From Candidatus Coprenecus pullicola (GTDB taxonomy: Bacteria; Bacteroidota; Bacteroidia; Bacteroidales; UBA932), in contig DVHR01000055.1 in the NCBI GenBank assembly GCA_018711925.1, positions 1-64,000 on the forward strand: DNA of 64,000 nucleotides. The letters are read 5' to 3'. Under the pieces are notes generated by a model, which did no database searches, was not told where the DNA came from, and saw only the letters and a program-made list of their open reading frames with translations. Made by a program: the position numbers and the translations under genes. This document shows, piece after piece, positions 9,217-19,200 of this stretch (position 1 is the first letter of the stretch; every line of letters starts with the position of its first letter).

Positions 9217-11037
9217 TCAGGACTTATCCAGGCCGAACCACGAGAAGAGAGAGTCCGCGCTGCGCTTTCCGATGACATTCACTATCTCACGGTAAGGAGC
9301 ACTCTTAATTCTGGACAAGGTCTTGTACTTGGTCACCAGTTTCTCCCGGCTCACAGCTCCCACTCCCGGAATATTGTCCAGTTCCGAAACCAGGGATGAG
9401 GCACTGCGCCGGTTGCGGTGATGCGTGATGCCGAAACGGTGCGCCTCGTCCCGGATATGCATCAGTACCTTCAGAGATGTGGAGTTCCGGTCTATGAAAT
9501 GCGGATATGGGTCTCCTGGCACGATTATCTCCTCAAGACGCTTGGCAAGACCGATAAGAGTCACCTTCCCGATAAGGCCCAGTTCGCTCAACGCCTCGTA
9601 TGCCGCGTTCACCTGCCCGCGGCCGCCGTCTATGACTATCAGCTGAGGCAGTTCCTGACCCTCGGCCAGCAGGCGGGAGTATCTCCTGTTAACCACCTCC
9701 TTCATGGACGCGAAGTCGTTGGCCCCCACCACTGTCTTGATATTGAAATGCCTGTAGTCCCTCTTCGACGGGGCCCCGTCCCTGAACACCACGCACGACG
9801 CCACCGGATTGGTCCCCTGGATATTGGAGTTGTCGAAACACTCGATATGCACCGGAGGCACATCCATGCCGAGGTCCTTGCGAAGATTCTCCACTATACG
9901 CTGCGAATGCTCCTCTGGATTGACGAACTCCTCATGCTTGAGGCGCTCAAACTTTATTGCCGCCGCATTCTTCCGCCCAAGCTCCAGAAGTGCGAGCCTG
10001 TCCCCTTTCTCCGGTACAGTAAAGGTCACACCAGGCAGAGCCTCCGGCATATCAGGCAGGAACGGAACGACGATTTCGGACGGATGCCCTTCATCCTGCC
10101 CCTCATATTCCTCCAACTTCTCGTATATGCCGGAGATAAACGAGCCTAAAACGGCAGGCCCGTCCTCTTCTATCCGCAACTTCAGCTCCAGGTTCATCGA
10201 CTGCACTATACCGCCGTCATGCACCCTCAGGAAACTGCCGAAGGCATCCTGCCCCTCCACGATTACATAGAACACATCCACATTGATGCCTTTGGAGTTA
10301 ACGATTAGAGACTTGGCATAATGCCTCTCCAACAGTTCCATCTTCTCCTTCCACTGTTGCGCCTCCTCGAAGTCCAGCACAGCCGCTCTCTCCTTCATAC
10401 GCCTCTCAAACTCCTTGATAAGCGACCATGAATTGCCCTTCAGAATCTGCACTATCGCCTCTATCTGCGCTCCATACTCCGCCTCACTCATCCTGCCGGC
10501 ACACGGCCCCGCACACTTGCCTAAGTGATAGTCAAGGCACACTTTGTATTTACCTTTTGCGACACCTTCATCTGTGATAGGCGTATTGCAGGTCCTCAGC
10601 TTGTAAAGCGTACTTATCAAGGCCAGAAGATTATGCGCGTGCATGGCCGAGCTGTACGGGCCGAAATACCTGGAGCCGTCCTTGACAAACCGGCGTGTGA
10701 CCGTCACTCTGGGAAACTTCTCGTTTCTTAGACATATCCACGGATAGGTCTTACCGTCCTTCAGCAGGATATTGTAGCGAGGCTGATACTGCTTTATAAG
10801 GTTGTTCTCCAACAGGAACGCATCGGCCTCAGAGCCCACGACGGTATGATGTATGTCGGCTATCTTGGAGACCATAACCTGCGTCTTGCGGTTCAAGCCG
10901 TTGGGTCTGAAATACTGGGAGACCCGGGCTTTGAGGTCCTTGGCCTTGCCCACGTATATAACCGTCCCGGAAGAATCCAAAAAGCGGTAGACACCGGGGC
11001 TGTGAGGAAGCATTTTCAATTTGTCCAATATCTCCAT
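9217..11037 (-). CDS. uvrC: Excinuclease ABC subunit C
   Basis: UvrC makes the dual incisions in nucleotide excision repair, working with UvrA and UvrB. The 606-residue protein has the N-terminal GIY-YIG nuclease domain (SPGVYRFLDSSGTVIYVGKA, about residues 13-32), a cysteine cluster (CNTP...CLDYHLGKCAGPC), the UVR domain that contacts UvrB (about 200-235), the RNase H-like endonuclease domain (ECFDNSNIQG..., VIDGGRGQ), and a C-terminal helix-hairpin-helix (LDNIPGVGAVSREKL). Length and order are standard. It is divergent from the acyltransferase gene and convergent, with no gap, on the gene ending at 9216. Confidence 0.97.
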   Translation of the reverse strand: MEILDKLKMLPHSPGVYRFLDSSGTVIYVGKAKDLKARVSQYFRPNGLNRKTQVMVSKIADIHHTVVGSEADAFLLENNLIKQYQPRYNILLKDGKTYPWICLRNEKFPRVTVTRRFVKDGSRYFGPYSSAMHAHNLLALISTLYKLRTCNTPITDEGVAKGKYKVCLDYHLGKCAGPCAGRMSEAEYGAQIEAIVQILKGNSWSLIKEFERRMKERAAVLDFEEAQQWKEKMELLERHYAKSLIVNSKGINVDVFYVIVEGQDAFGSFLRVHDGGIVQSMNLELKLRIEEDGPAVLGSFISGIYEKLEEYEGQDEGHPSEIVVPFLPDMPEALPGVTFTVPEKGDRLALLELGRKNAAAIKFERLKHEEFVNPEEHSQRIVENLRKDLGMDVPPVHIECFDNSNIQGTNPVASCVVFRDGAPSKRDYRHFNIKTVVGANDFASMKEVVNRRYSRLLAEGQELPQLIVIDGGRGQVNAAYEALSELGLIGKVTLIGLAKRLEEIIVPGDPYPHFIDRNSTSLKVLMHIRDEAHRFGITHHRNRRSASSLVSELDNIPGVGAVSREKLVTKYKTLSRIKSAPYREIVNVIGKRSADSLFSWFGLDKS

Positions 11038-11050
11038 TTGAAAATATGTT

Positions 11051-11058
11051 TATCTTTG
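11051..11058 (+). promoter_or_regulatory. -7 box TATCTTTG for the acyltransferase fusion
   Basis: TATCTTTG, 27 nt before the ATG at 11086, in the short divergent gap with uvrC. Confidence 0.5.
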
Positions 11059-11085
11059 TAAGATATTTTACAGTCTGTGACAGTG

Positions 11086-12861
11086 ATGCCGGATACAAAA
11101 TTAATCAATAAATCGGACATTAAGAAAGCCGTCAACCTTAAAGGGCCCGCAGGCTCTCTTGCTGCCTCCTGCGCCATGTCGCTGATGGGCCTCAACCGCA
11201 TCAACCGCCTGTATCCGGAATTCGGAGAGTTCCACGGCAGGGAATTCACCAAGGCCGCCATGAAGACATTCCGGATATCCACCGACATCCTCAAGGAAGA
11301 ACTGGAATACATTCCAAGGGAAGGACCGTTCATCATAGTGTCCAACCACCCGTTCGGAGGCTGGGACGGCATAGTCCTGTACAACACCGTGGCGGCCATC
11401 CGTCCGGACTTCAAGATAATGACCAACTTTATTCTGTCACATATACCGAATTTGAAGGACAGCTTCCTGGCGGTCAACCCGTTCTCGGACAACAAGGGCC
11501 TTAAAAGCAGCTTCTCGGGCATCAAGGCGGCAATGGAGATTCTGGACAAAGGAGGCTGCGTCGGGATATTCCCGGCAGGGGAAGTCTCCACATACTACAA
11601 AGGACGCAAATACCCGGCCGACAAAGAGTGGACAGGCACCATCATGAAGCTTATCCGCAACAGCAGGGTACCGGTAGTGCCGGTGTATTTCGACGGCACG
11701 AACTCCAGATGGTTTCACTTCTTGGGGAAAATCCATCCCATGCTGCGCACCGTCAACCTGCCAAACGAGCTGCTCAAACGCAGCGGAAAGACAGTAACCA
11801 TGCGCATAGGCCGTCCGTTCCCCGCCTCTGAGATTCAGAGATACGACGACACCAGGGAACTAGGCCGGGTACTCCGCAACAGGGTATACGCCATGGAAGC
11901 CAACATTCACAGACAGTCGGAGACGGTAACGGCCGGCACCCACAATGAGCCGCTCATACAGTCCGTTGACAGCCGGGAACTGGCAAAGGAAATGGACGCC
12001 CTCACTCCTCTTTTCGAGGTTCACAGATACCGCTGCTATCTGGCCGATACTGAACAGATTCCAGCCATGATGACGGAAATAGGCCTTAGAAGGGAGGAAT
12101 CTTTCAGGCAAGTGGGAGAAGGCACAGGCAGCAGCATCGATACCGACAAGTACGACCGGTACTACAAGCATCTCATACTCTGGGACAAGGAGAGCAGGAA
12201 ACTGGCCGGGGCATACAGGCTTGGCATCGGCAGGGAGATATATGAGAAATACGGGACAGACGGATTCTACACCCACACACTATTCAGCTATTCCAAGGAG
12301 TTTACCGAGAAACTTCCCGAATGCATAGAGTTGGGACGCTCTTTCCTCTCAGTCGAGTATAAGAAAGAAGCGCTGCCTTTAATGTTACTTATTAAAGGAC
12401 TGCTGTTCACTGTAATTAGATACAGCAACTGCAAGTATCTATTCGGACCTGCAAGCATAACAAGTTGGTTGCCGCCATTTTATAGGAGCTTGATTATATA
12501 TGGACTCTCACTGTGCACTCACGACTGCCCTAAAGGCCTCGTGACACCGCGGACGCCTTTCAGGTACGATTTTCTCAGAGTTGACCCGGCCTTGTTGCTG
12601 AAAGGCAAAACCGGAAACGTGGACATATTGGACAAATATATCCAGAGACTGAGCGACGGCCGGTACAGGATTCCCACCCTCCTCAAGAAATACGTCAAGC
12701 TGAACGCCGCCATCCTGGCCTACAATGTGGACAGGGAATTCAACTACTGCGTGGACGGGATGGTCTTCCTGGACATAGACAAAGTGCCACGCAGCGAGGT
12801 TGTACTCCTGACCAAGGGCAGCGACAACCCTGAGATACTCCTCGAACGTTTCAAGCAATAA
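11086..12861 (+). CDS. PlsC-like acyltransferase fused to GNAT-type N-acyltransferase (amino-acid lipid synthase)
   Basis: A protein of about 591 residues with two catalytic parts. The N-terminal half is a lysophospholipid-type O-acyltransferase with NHPFGGWD (residues 87-94) and FPAGEVS (162-168). The C-terminal half (about 300-500) resembles OlsB/GlsB acyltransferases, with EVHRYRCYLA and ELGRSFLSVEYK. This is the arrangement of OlsF-type fusions, which make ornithine or glycine lipids in Bacteroidetes: the GNAT part N-acylates the amino acid and the PlsC part adds the second chain. Which amino acid is used cannot be read from sequence. I chose the ATG at 11086 over the GTG codons at 11077 and 11083. 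Confidence 0.82.
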   Translation: MPDTKLINKSDIKKAVNLKGPAGSLAASCAMSLMGLNRINRLYPEFGEFHGREFTKAAMKTFRISTDILKEELEYIPREGPFIIVSNHPFGGWDGIVLYNTVAAIRPDFKIMTNFILSHIPNLKDSFLAVNPFSDNKGLKSSFSGIKAAMEILDKGGCVGIFPAGEVSTYYKGRKYPADKEWTGTIMKLIRNSRVPVVPVYFDGTNSRWFHFLGKIHPMLRTVNLPNELLKRSGKTVTMRIGRPFPASEIQRYDDTRELGRVLRNRVYAMEANIHRQSETVTAGTHNEPLIQSVDSRELAKEMDALTPLFEVHRYRCYLADTEQIPAMMTEIGLRREESFRQVGEGTGSSIDTDKYDRYYKHLILWDKESRKLAGAYRLGIGREIYEKYGTDGFYTHTLFSYSKEFTEKLPECIELGRSFLSVEYKKEALPLMLLIKGLLFTVIRYSNCKYLFGPASITSWLPPFYRSLIIYGLSLCTHDCPKGLVTPRTPFRYDFLRVDPALLLKGKTGNVDILDKYIQRLSDGRYRIPTLLKKYVKLNAAILAYNVDREFNYCVDGMVFLDIDKVPRSEVVLLTKGSDNPEILLERFKQ

Positions 12862-12928
12862 TCCCTAACTGCTGCGGGGCACGCCTCAATTCGTAGTTTT
12901 TACTGACAATCAAATACTTAGCATTACA

Positions 12929-12973
12929 AAAAGGTGTCCTATTGAGGTTTGAAAGCCGGACAGGGCACCTTTT
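12929..12973. terminator. Bidirectional hairpin between convergent genes
   Basis: AAAAGGTG at 12929-12936 pairs with CACCTTTT at 12966-12973; inner CC/GG pairs may extend it. The A and T tracts on both sides allow termination of the plus-strand acyltransferase and the minus-strand rnpA-yidD run. Confidence 0.65.
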
Positions 12974-13111
12974 ACATAGCTCAACAGCCTGACAATAAAC
13001 GCATTGCCACTTACAGACCGATCCAGCACGAAATTTCTCGCAGGCAGTAAGATATCATAGACGACAGGTGCGGGCGTCGTAGATAACGGGAGTGGTGTGG
13101 AGGCAGGCGGA

Positions 13112-13387
13112 TTACGGGACAGGGTCGTAGCCGCTGCCGCCCCAGGGATGACAACGGAGGATTCTCCTGACGGAAAGGTAGAGTCCCTTTATGGGGCCGT
13201 GCTTGCGGAAGGCCTCCAGGGCGTATGCCGAGCATGTGGGCGTAAAGCGGCACGAGGCAGGCTTGTACGGAGATATGCACACCTGGTAGAATCGGATCAG
13301 GAACACGAAAGGGGCTATCAGGATCTTCTTAAGCACCCTGCGCCACTTTCCCCAGCGCGTTTGAGAGACATTCGACGATCTTTCCAT
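13112..13387 (-). CDS. yidD: Membrane protein insertion efficiency factor YidD
   Basis: YidD is a small amphipathic inner-membrane protein that assists YidC-dependent insertion. The diagnostic stretch [19 protein letters not shown] is present, followed by [17 protein letters not shown]. With the ATG at 13387 ([12 protein letters not shown]) the protein has 91 residues; a longer in-frame start at 13438 would only add an unconserved tail. The start overlaps the end of rnpA by 59 nt, a common arrangement that suggests translational coupling. Confidence 0.93.
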   Translation of the reverse strand: MERSSNVSQTRWGKWRRVLKKILIAPFVFLIRFYQVCISPYKPASCRFTPTCSAYALEAFRKHGPIKGLYLSVRRILRCHPWGGSGYDPVP

Positions 13388-13646
13388 ATTCAAGTATCTC
13401 TTTGGCCGTATACACCATAAGGATATCCCTGCCGACAAACTCCGGACATTGTTTCTTTATATGACGCAATGCCTCCCTGGTCCTGCGGCGCACCAGATTG
13501 CGCTTGACCGCCCGCTTGAATATCTTCTTCGGAACGGATATCACTGTCACGTCCGCATCTCCGTCAGTGTTGTCCATCACGTACAGACGGTACGGATACG
13601 AATAATATTTCTTACCCTCGGAATGCAGCCTCTCTACCTTCGTCAT
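13329..13646 (-). CDS. rnpA: Ribonuclease P protein component
   Basis: RnpA is the protein subunit of RNase P and helps the catalytic RNA bind pre-tRNA. The 105-residue protein has the conserved basic signature [17 protein letters not shown] in the middle and an N-terminal substrate-contact region (SYPYRLYVM). It starts 3 nt after the stop of the preceding lipoprotein gene and overlaps yidD downstream. Confidence 0.95.
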   Translation of the reverse strand: MTKVERLHSEGKKYYSYPYRLYVMDNTDGDADVTVISVPKKIFKRAVKRNLVRRRTREALRHIKKQCPEFVGRDILMVYTAKEILEYGKIVECLSNALGKVAQGA

Positions 13647-13649
13647 AGG

Positions 13650-14459
13650 TCAATTGGAGGATATATACGACAGCACGTACTCGTCCGGGCCGGAGCTCAG
13701 GGTCATACGTCCGGACGCCGCAGATATGGAGTCTATCAGGAAGCACTTGACATCCCACTTGCCTGTAGTGCCGAACTCCCAGTTGTCATACAGGGTCATG
13801 ACCAGATAATCCTCATAGAGACGGTAATAGTCCTCGCCGTTGCCGACAGGGTCCCAGGAGTTCTCTCCGCTCCTGACTGACATGGAGAGCACGTTCTCAG
13901 GCTGGAACTGCACCCTGTAATTCATAAACTCCTCTCCGTTTCTGGTGTTGAACTGCCAGACTCCGTATATAGTGTCCGCTACCGCATAGTCCAGAGGAAT
14001 CTTGCGCATGGTCATCTGGGAATATTCCGGAGTAACATCAAAACCGTTAATCGTGTAACTCTCCACACCAAGTGTCATCAACGAGTCCTCCGAGAGGACA
14101 AAACTGTATTCCTGACGTGTACTGGCCTCTTCCAGATGGCCGTACAGTCCCGAATAAACCCCGCTGATGGAAAAATCGCAGCAGTAGATGTCGTATCTGA
14201 GCGTGTTCTCCCCCCACTGATAGTTCGCACTGTCCAGCGTCAGGACTCCCTCATACACCACCGTGCCGGACGAGGTGAATGTCATCACGGTGTAGTTACG
14301 CTCATCCAGCAGATTGCCGTCGTAGGTGTCCACAATCCAAGTAGCCTTGAGATTCTCCCGGTTATAGGCAGGACTTTCCTGATTGCATGACACGGCCATA
14401 CCTGCGGCAATCATCACCGCGCACAAGACAACCGCTCTATGACCGTAACACGACCACAT
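13650..14459 (-). CDS. Lipoprotein with two lipocalin-like repeats
   Basis: A 269-residue predicted lipoprotein: the signal sequence ends in the lipobox MAVSC (Cys about 25). The mature part looks like two tandem lipocalin-like sheets, one beginning LKATWIVDTYDG and the other GVWQFNTRNGEEF; each opens with a W near its first strand and ends in a run of beta segments. Such small-ligand or envelope-stress lipoproteins are common in Bacteroidetes but mostly uncharacterised. It is packed between hemD (2-nt gap) and rnpA (3-nt gap), an odd place for a surface or periplasmic lipoprotein. Confidence 0.7.
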   Translation of the reverse strand: MWSCYGHRAVVLCAVMIAAGMAVSCNQESPAYNRENLKATWIVDTYDGNLLDERNYTVMTFTSSGTVVYEGVLTLDSANYQWGENTLRYDIYCCDFSISGVYSGLYGHLEEASTRQEYSFVLSEDSLMTLGVESYTINGFDVTPEYSQMTMRKIPLDYAVADTIYGVWQFNTRNGEEFMNYRVQFQPENVLSMSVRSGENSWDPVGNGEDYYRLYEDYLVMTLYDNWEFGTTGKWDVKCFLIDSISAASGRMTLSSGPDEYVLSYISSN

Positions 14460-14461
14460 GG

Positions 14462-15205
14462 CTATTTGTGGTTCTCAAGATAAAGCAACAATGCCTTGGA
14501 CACAGAAGGAGCCTCCGGTGTAGGCGCCTCCACTTCAACCACAAAGCCATTGTCTTTCAGTGCCTTTGCAGTAGACGGACCATAAGTCACGAACAAAAGG
14601 CCGTCCTGTTTGAAGTCTGGAAAGTTCTGCACCAGTGACTTGACATCCGAAGGGCTGTAGAAGACCACCATCTGGTATTTCGACAGGTCCACATCCTTAA
14701 GGTCGCTATAAACGGTCTTGCTGAATACGGCATTGCCGAACTTGAGCCCGGCCTTGGTAAAGGCCTTGATGACATCCGGCTTTGTCGTATCGGTAGATGC
14801 TATCAGGAAATTCTCTCCCTTATGCTTGGGGCCTATGGCCTCCATCACGGATTCTATCGTCCCCTTGCCGAAAAATATCTTGCGCTTGCGGTACACTATG
14901 TGTTTCTGGAGATAGAGCGCTATGTTCTCTGTCGTACAGAAATATTTCATTGTCTCAGGGACTGTCACCCTCATAGCCTCGCACACCGAGAAGAAAGCGT
15001 CAATAGAAGACTTGGCTGAGAAAAATATAGCCGTATAATCCAGAATCGCTACCTTTTGTGTCCGGAATTCCTTCGCTGTCAAAGGCTCTATCCTGAAAAA
15101 GGGGAAATAGTCAACCTGTACGCCATATTTTGAGGTAATCTCACTGAATGGAGACTGAGTATTTCCCGGCGCCGGCTGTGAGACCAAGATATTGCTTATC
15201 TTCAT
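14462..15205 (-). CDS. hemD: Uroporphyrinogen-III synthase-like protein
   Basis: HemD closes and isomerises hydroxymethylbilane to uroporphyrinogen III in tetrapyrrole synthesis. The 247-residue protein follows the two-domain alpha/beta pattern of the family: ILDYTAIFFSAKSSIDAFF in the first half and YQMVVFYSPSDVKSLVQNF plus FVTYGPSTAKALKDNG in the second. The S-x(n)-GPST elements are the usual family marks. No other haem genes are nearby; the placement with DUF4271 and rnpA is typical of Bacteroidales, which supports the call. Confidence 0.85.
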   Translation of the reverse strand: MKISNILVSQPAPGNTQSPFSEITSKYGVQVDYFPFFRIEPLTAKEFRTQKVAILDYTAIFFSAKSSIDAFFSVCEAMRVTVPETMKYFCTTENIALYLQKHIVYRKRKIFFGKGTIESVMEAIGPKHKGENFLIASTDTTKPDVIKAFTKAGLKFGNAVFSKTVYSDLKDVDLSKYQMVVFYSPSDVKSLVQNFPDFKQDGLLFVTYGPSTAKALKDNGFVVEVEAPTPEAPSVSKALLLYLENHK

Positions 15206-15219
15206 TGCAATGTTAATTG

Positions 15220-15924
15220 TTAAAATTTTAATATTGTCGCTACAGCTATCACTATAGGCAGTATTTCAAGCGTGCAAAGATACAAAATAGACAGTAAAAG
15301 CGGTTCTTTAAATGCAAAAATTATTCTCAAATGCTCTATCAGATAGATAAGGACAAGCACGCCTGAAAGAGCCGGGACCACGTTATGGACCAATGCCTGA
15401 AATATATCCGGAAGAAACATTCCAAGGATATAGACAACACAGAACGCCATGACGGCAAGCATGAAGAACACATATGCCATCCTGTTTACGACCGTTACAA
15501 ATCCCTTTTCTCCGGACACATAGGATATACCCGACGTGACGATGAAGCGCAGGGCGAAATACGCGCATATACACCCCAGAATCACATAATACGGAGCCTC
15601 CACCGCCTGCGTGCCGTACACCAGGAAAGCCGATATCGGCAGAGCGATGACAAACGACAGCAACAGACCGTATCTTACCGCCGGGGAAGTGTCAGAATAG
15701 GTACGGCGCACGGGAGACTTGAAAAAACCGCCCATCCATGCGAAATACACCGTGAAAGGCCTGCGCAGAATAAGACCGAGGAATATCAGGAACAGTATAG
15801 TCCATACGAAATACTGTCCACCCTGGATCCCGGTACCGACTGCAGAAGACAGCATATAACGCTGCAGCTCTGAACCGGGCCACAGATTTTCTATGCTCCC
15901 GTCAGTTACCGCGTTTTGCCACAT
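15220..15924 (-). CDS. DUF4271 membrane protein
   Basis: A 234-residue integral membrane protein with about seven hydrophobic segments (starting near 40, 88, 113, 150, 180, 200 and 213). It matches the Bacteroidetes-specific DUF4271 family by its position just before hemD and by its pattern (RRPFTVYFAWMGGFFKSPV, EHLRIIFAFKEPLLLSILYLCTLEILP). Its function is unknown. The start at 15924 overlaps the end of the SUI1 gene by 23 nt, so the two are probably coupled. Confidence 0.82.
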   Translation of the reverse strand: MWQNAVTDGSIENLWPGSELQRYMLSSAVGTGIQGGQYFVWTILFLIFLGLILRRPFTVYFAWMGGFFKSPVRRTYSDTSPAVRYGLLLSFVIALPISAFLVYGTQAVEAPYYVILGCICAYFALRFIVTSGISYVSGEKGFVTVVNRMAYVFFMLAVMAFCVVYILGMFLPDIFQALVHNVVPALSGVLVLIYLIEHLRIIFAFKEPLLLSILYLCTLEILPIVIAVATILKF

Positions 15925-16219
15925 AACCCAATGATGTCAGAAATCCGGTGACCTTATCCCTGCAGTCCCCCTGAATAAGTATTTCCCCGTCCTTGACGCT
16001 CCCGCCGGTACCGCATCTGCTCTTGAGCTTGCGGGACAGCTCCGCCAGATCCTCTCCGCTGCCTACAAAGCCCTTGACCAAAGTAACCTGCTTGCCGCCG
16101 CGGTTACGACGGTCCAGGTAAACTGTCAGTTTCTGTCTGGAAGGCGGAAGAGTCTCCACGGTGTCATTGTCCTCGGACGGAATGTTAAAATCAGGATTTG
16201 TTGAGTAAACCAATGGCAT
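15902..16219 (-). CDS. SUI1/eIF1-like translation factor (YciH family)
   Basis: A 105-residue protein with the eIF1/SUI1 fold: RRNRGGKQVTLVKGFVG, LAELSRKLKSRCGTGGSVKDGEILIQGD and a C-terminal FLTSLGY. Bacterial YciH homologues are thought to influence initiation fidelity or silence translation under stress; the role in Bacteroidetes is untested. It heads a run of six genes (SUI1-DUF4271-hemD-lipoprotein-rnpA-yidD) with gaps of at most 15 nt or overlaps. The -7 box lies at 16236-16243. Confidence 0.88.
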   Translation of the reverse strand: MPLVYSTNPDFNIPSEDNDTVETLPPSRQKLTVYLDRRNRGGKQVTLVKGFVGSGEDLAELSRKLKSRCGTGGSVKDGEILIQGDCRDKVTGFLTSLGYVAKRGN

Positions 16220-16235
16220 AACGGTAATTTTTGCG

Positions 16236-16243
16236 CAAATTTA
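16236..16243 (-). promoter_or_regulatory. -7 box TAAATTTG for the SUI1-yidD run
   Basis: Minus-strand TAAATTTG, 16 nt before the SUI1 start. It ends 1 bp from the divergent -7 box at 16245-16252. Confidence 0.6.
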
Positions 16244-16244
16244 G

Positions 16245-16252
16245 TATATTTG
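16245..16252 (+). promoter_or_regulatory. -7 box TATATTTG for the DUF2723 gene
   Basis: TATATTTG followed by C, 27 nt before the ATG at 16280, directly abutting the divergent -7 box. Confidence 0.6.
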
Positions 16253-16279
16253 CGGTTTATACATACGAAATAACGACAA

Positions 16280-19200
16280 ATGGAGCAGAAAAAGTTTACT
16301 CTCATCAACCGTATCTTCTCGGTCCTCGTACTGGCGACCGCTTCCATCACATACCTTATGACCATAGAACCCACGGCCAGTTTCTGGGACTGCGGTGAAT
16401 TCATCGCCTCGTCCTACAAGCTGGAGGTCGGGCACGCGCCCGGCAACCCGGTGTTCCAGATGATAGCCAGATTCTTCACCATGTTCGCATCTCCGGAACA
16501 CGCGGCCATGGCTGTGAACATCATGAGCGCACTCTGCTCCGCATTCACAATATTCTTCCTGTACCTGACAATAGTCCATCTGGGCCGCCGCATCATTGAA
16601 AAAAACGGTGGCAACGGGACCCTGTCCGCAGGACAGGCATTTTCTCTCATCGGTGCAGGTGTCGTAGGGGCCCTCGCATACTGCTGGTCCGACACCTTCT
16701 GGTTCTCAGCCGTAGAGGCCGAGGTGTACGCCATGTCATCCCTGTTCACTGCGGCCGTGTTCTGGATGATTCTCAAGTGGGAGGAACAGGCCGACACCGA
16801 GTACGCGGACCGATGGATTGTCGCCATCGCCTTCCTGATGGGACTGTCAATAGGTGTGCATCTGCTCAACCTGCTGACCATACCGGCGATAGCATTTGTC
16901 TACTACTACAAGAAAGCAAAGAAAGTCACTACATGGGGCAGCATCGGCGTATTCGCTGTCTCTGCTGTCATACTTGCCGTTGTACTCTGGGGCATCATTC
17001 CATATCTGCCTAAGATAGCAGCTCTCTTTGACCTGCTGTTCGTCAACGTATTCAACCTGCCGTTCAACACCGGAGCCGCCTTCTTCGTCCTCGCACTGCT
17101 CGCCCTGAGCTTCTGGGCCATATATTTCACCAGGAAAAAAGACAAGCGCATCTGGAACACAGTGATGCTCTGCTTCACGATGATCGTTATCGGCTACTCC
17201 GCATTCGCAATGGTTGTCATCCGCTCGGCCAACAACACCCCTACCAACGAGGGACAGCCGGACAACCCGTTTGCACTCATCAAGTATCTGGGACGCGAGC
17301 AGTACGGCAGCACTCCGCTGGTATACGGCCCGACATTCGCCTCCGTACCGGTTGACTACAAGGAGTCCTCCTACTATACCAAACTGGACGGCAAATACCA
17401 TAAGACCACCAATCCTATAGACTATGTCTATGCATCAGACAGCAAGATGCTGTTCCCAAGGATGCACAGCAAGGACCCGTCCCATATCAACTTCTACAAA
17501 AGCTACACACAGGGACGCGGCAAGACCATACCCGGCACAGAAGAGAAGATGCCCACCATGGCCGACAATCTGAAATTCTTCTTCGACTACCAGTTCAACT
17601 GGATGTACATGCGCTACTTCATGTGGAACTTCGCCGGCCGTCAGAACGACCTGCACGGACAGGTGCCGGGAGACCCGATATCCGGCAACTGGGAATGCGG
17701 CATCGACTTCATAGACAAGGCCAGACTGGGAGACCAGTCCGAGGGGCCGGACTACATAGTGCACAACAAGGCCAAGAACCATTACTACATGCTGCCTCTG
17801 CTGCTGGGTATCATAGGCCTGCTGTACCAGTTGGGCAAGGACAAGCGCAACTGGTGGATCACCTTCCTGCTTTTCTTCCTTACCGGTATAGCCATCATCC
17901 TGTACCTCAACCAGTCACCTTATCAGGTACGTGAAAGGGACTACGCCTATGCCGGCAGCTTCTATGTCTTCGCGATATGGATAGGCCTGGCAGTGATGGC
18001 CGTCTACGACTGGCTGAGCAAGCCATTGTCCAGGATTCACATCCCGGAGAAAGTGACTGCCATCGTAGTCAGTGTCTTACTGCTCGGTGTTCCGGTACTT
18101 ATGGCCGCCGAGAACTGGGACGACCATGACCGCAGCAACAGGTACACCGCCCGCGACATGGCTTACAACTACTTCATGTCCACCGATCCCCAGGCCATCC
18201 TCGTCACACACGGAGACAACGACACATTCCCCCTCTGGTACATCCAGGAGGTGGAAGGAGTCCGTCTGGATGCCAGGGTAATGAACACGTCCCTGCTGGG
18301 CATTGACTGGTACATCGACCAGATGCAGTGGAAACAGTATGACGCCGAGCCGATAAAGTTTACCACGAAGCGCATCAACTACCTGTACGGGACCAATGAC
18401 TATGTCAACATCATTGACCGCATCAACCGTCCTATTCTGCTCAAGGACGCCATAGACCTGTTCAACGACCCCCGTGTAAAGGTCAACATCTACGGCAACC
18501 AGGAGAGTTTCCTGGCGGCCAGGAAGCTGCTGATACCCGTCAATAAGGAGAATGTCATGAAATACGGCATAGTACCCGAGTGCGACTATGACAAGATTGT
18601 GGACACTGTCTGTCTGGAAATACCAGCCGACAAGAGATACCTGGACAAGACCGAGCTGATGATACTCGACATGCTGGCCAATTACGACTGGGACCGCCCC
18701 ATCTATTTCATGACCCAGGGAGGCTCCTTGGAGATAGGCATACGAAGCTATCTGCAGCTGGACGGATACACCTACAAGTTCGTGCCTATCAAGAGCAACA
18801 CTTCCCTGACCAATGTAAGTCAAGTGGATACAGACGCGCTCTATGACAAGCTGATGAACGTATTCAGACTGGACCGCTTTGCCGATGACTTCTTCGTGGA
18901 CTACCAGAATCTGTCTACATTCAACGGAGTACAGTCCCACAGGTTCATCTTCGTACAGACAGCCCAGGCCCTGTACAACAAGGGTGAGAAAGAGAAGGCC
19001 GTGCAGCTGCTCGACCGGATGCAGGAGACATTCCCAGACAGGAATTTCCCGCTCAACTCATCAGCCGCAGTACACTACGTCAACGAGTGGATGGTCATCA
19101 ACGCCATTGACTTGTACATCAAGTGCGGTGAGAAAGAGAAAGGACTTGACCTGGCTGACAGATTCATCAACGAGACGATGGATGCCATCATACTGTTCTC

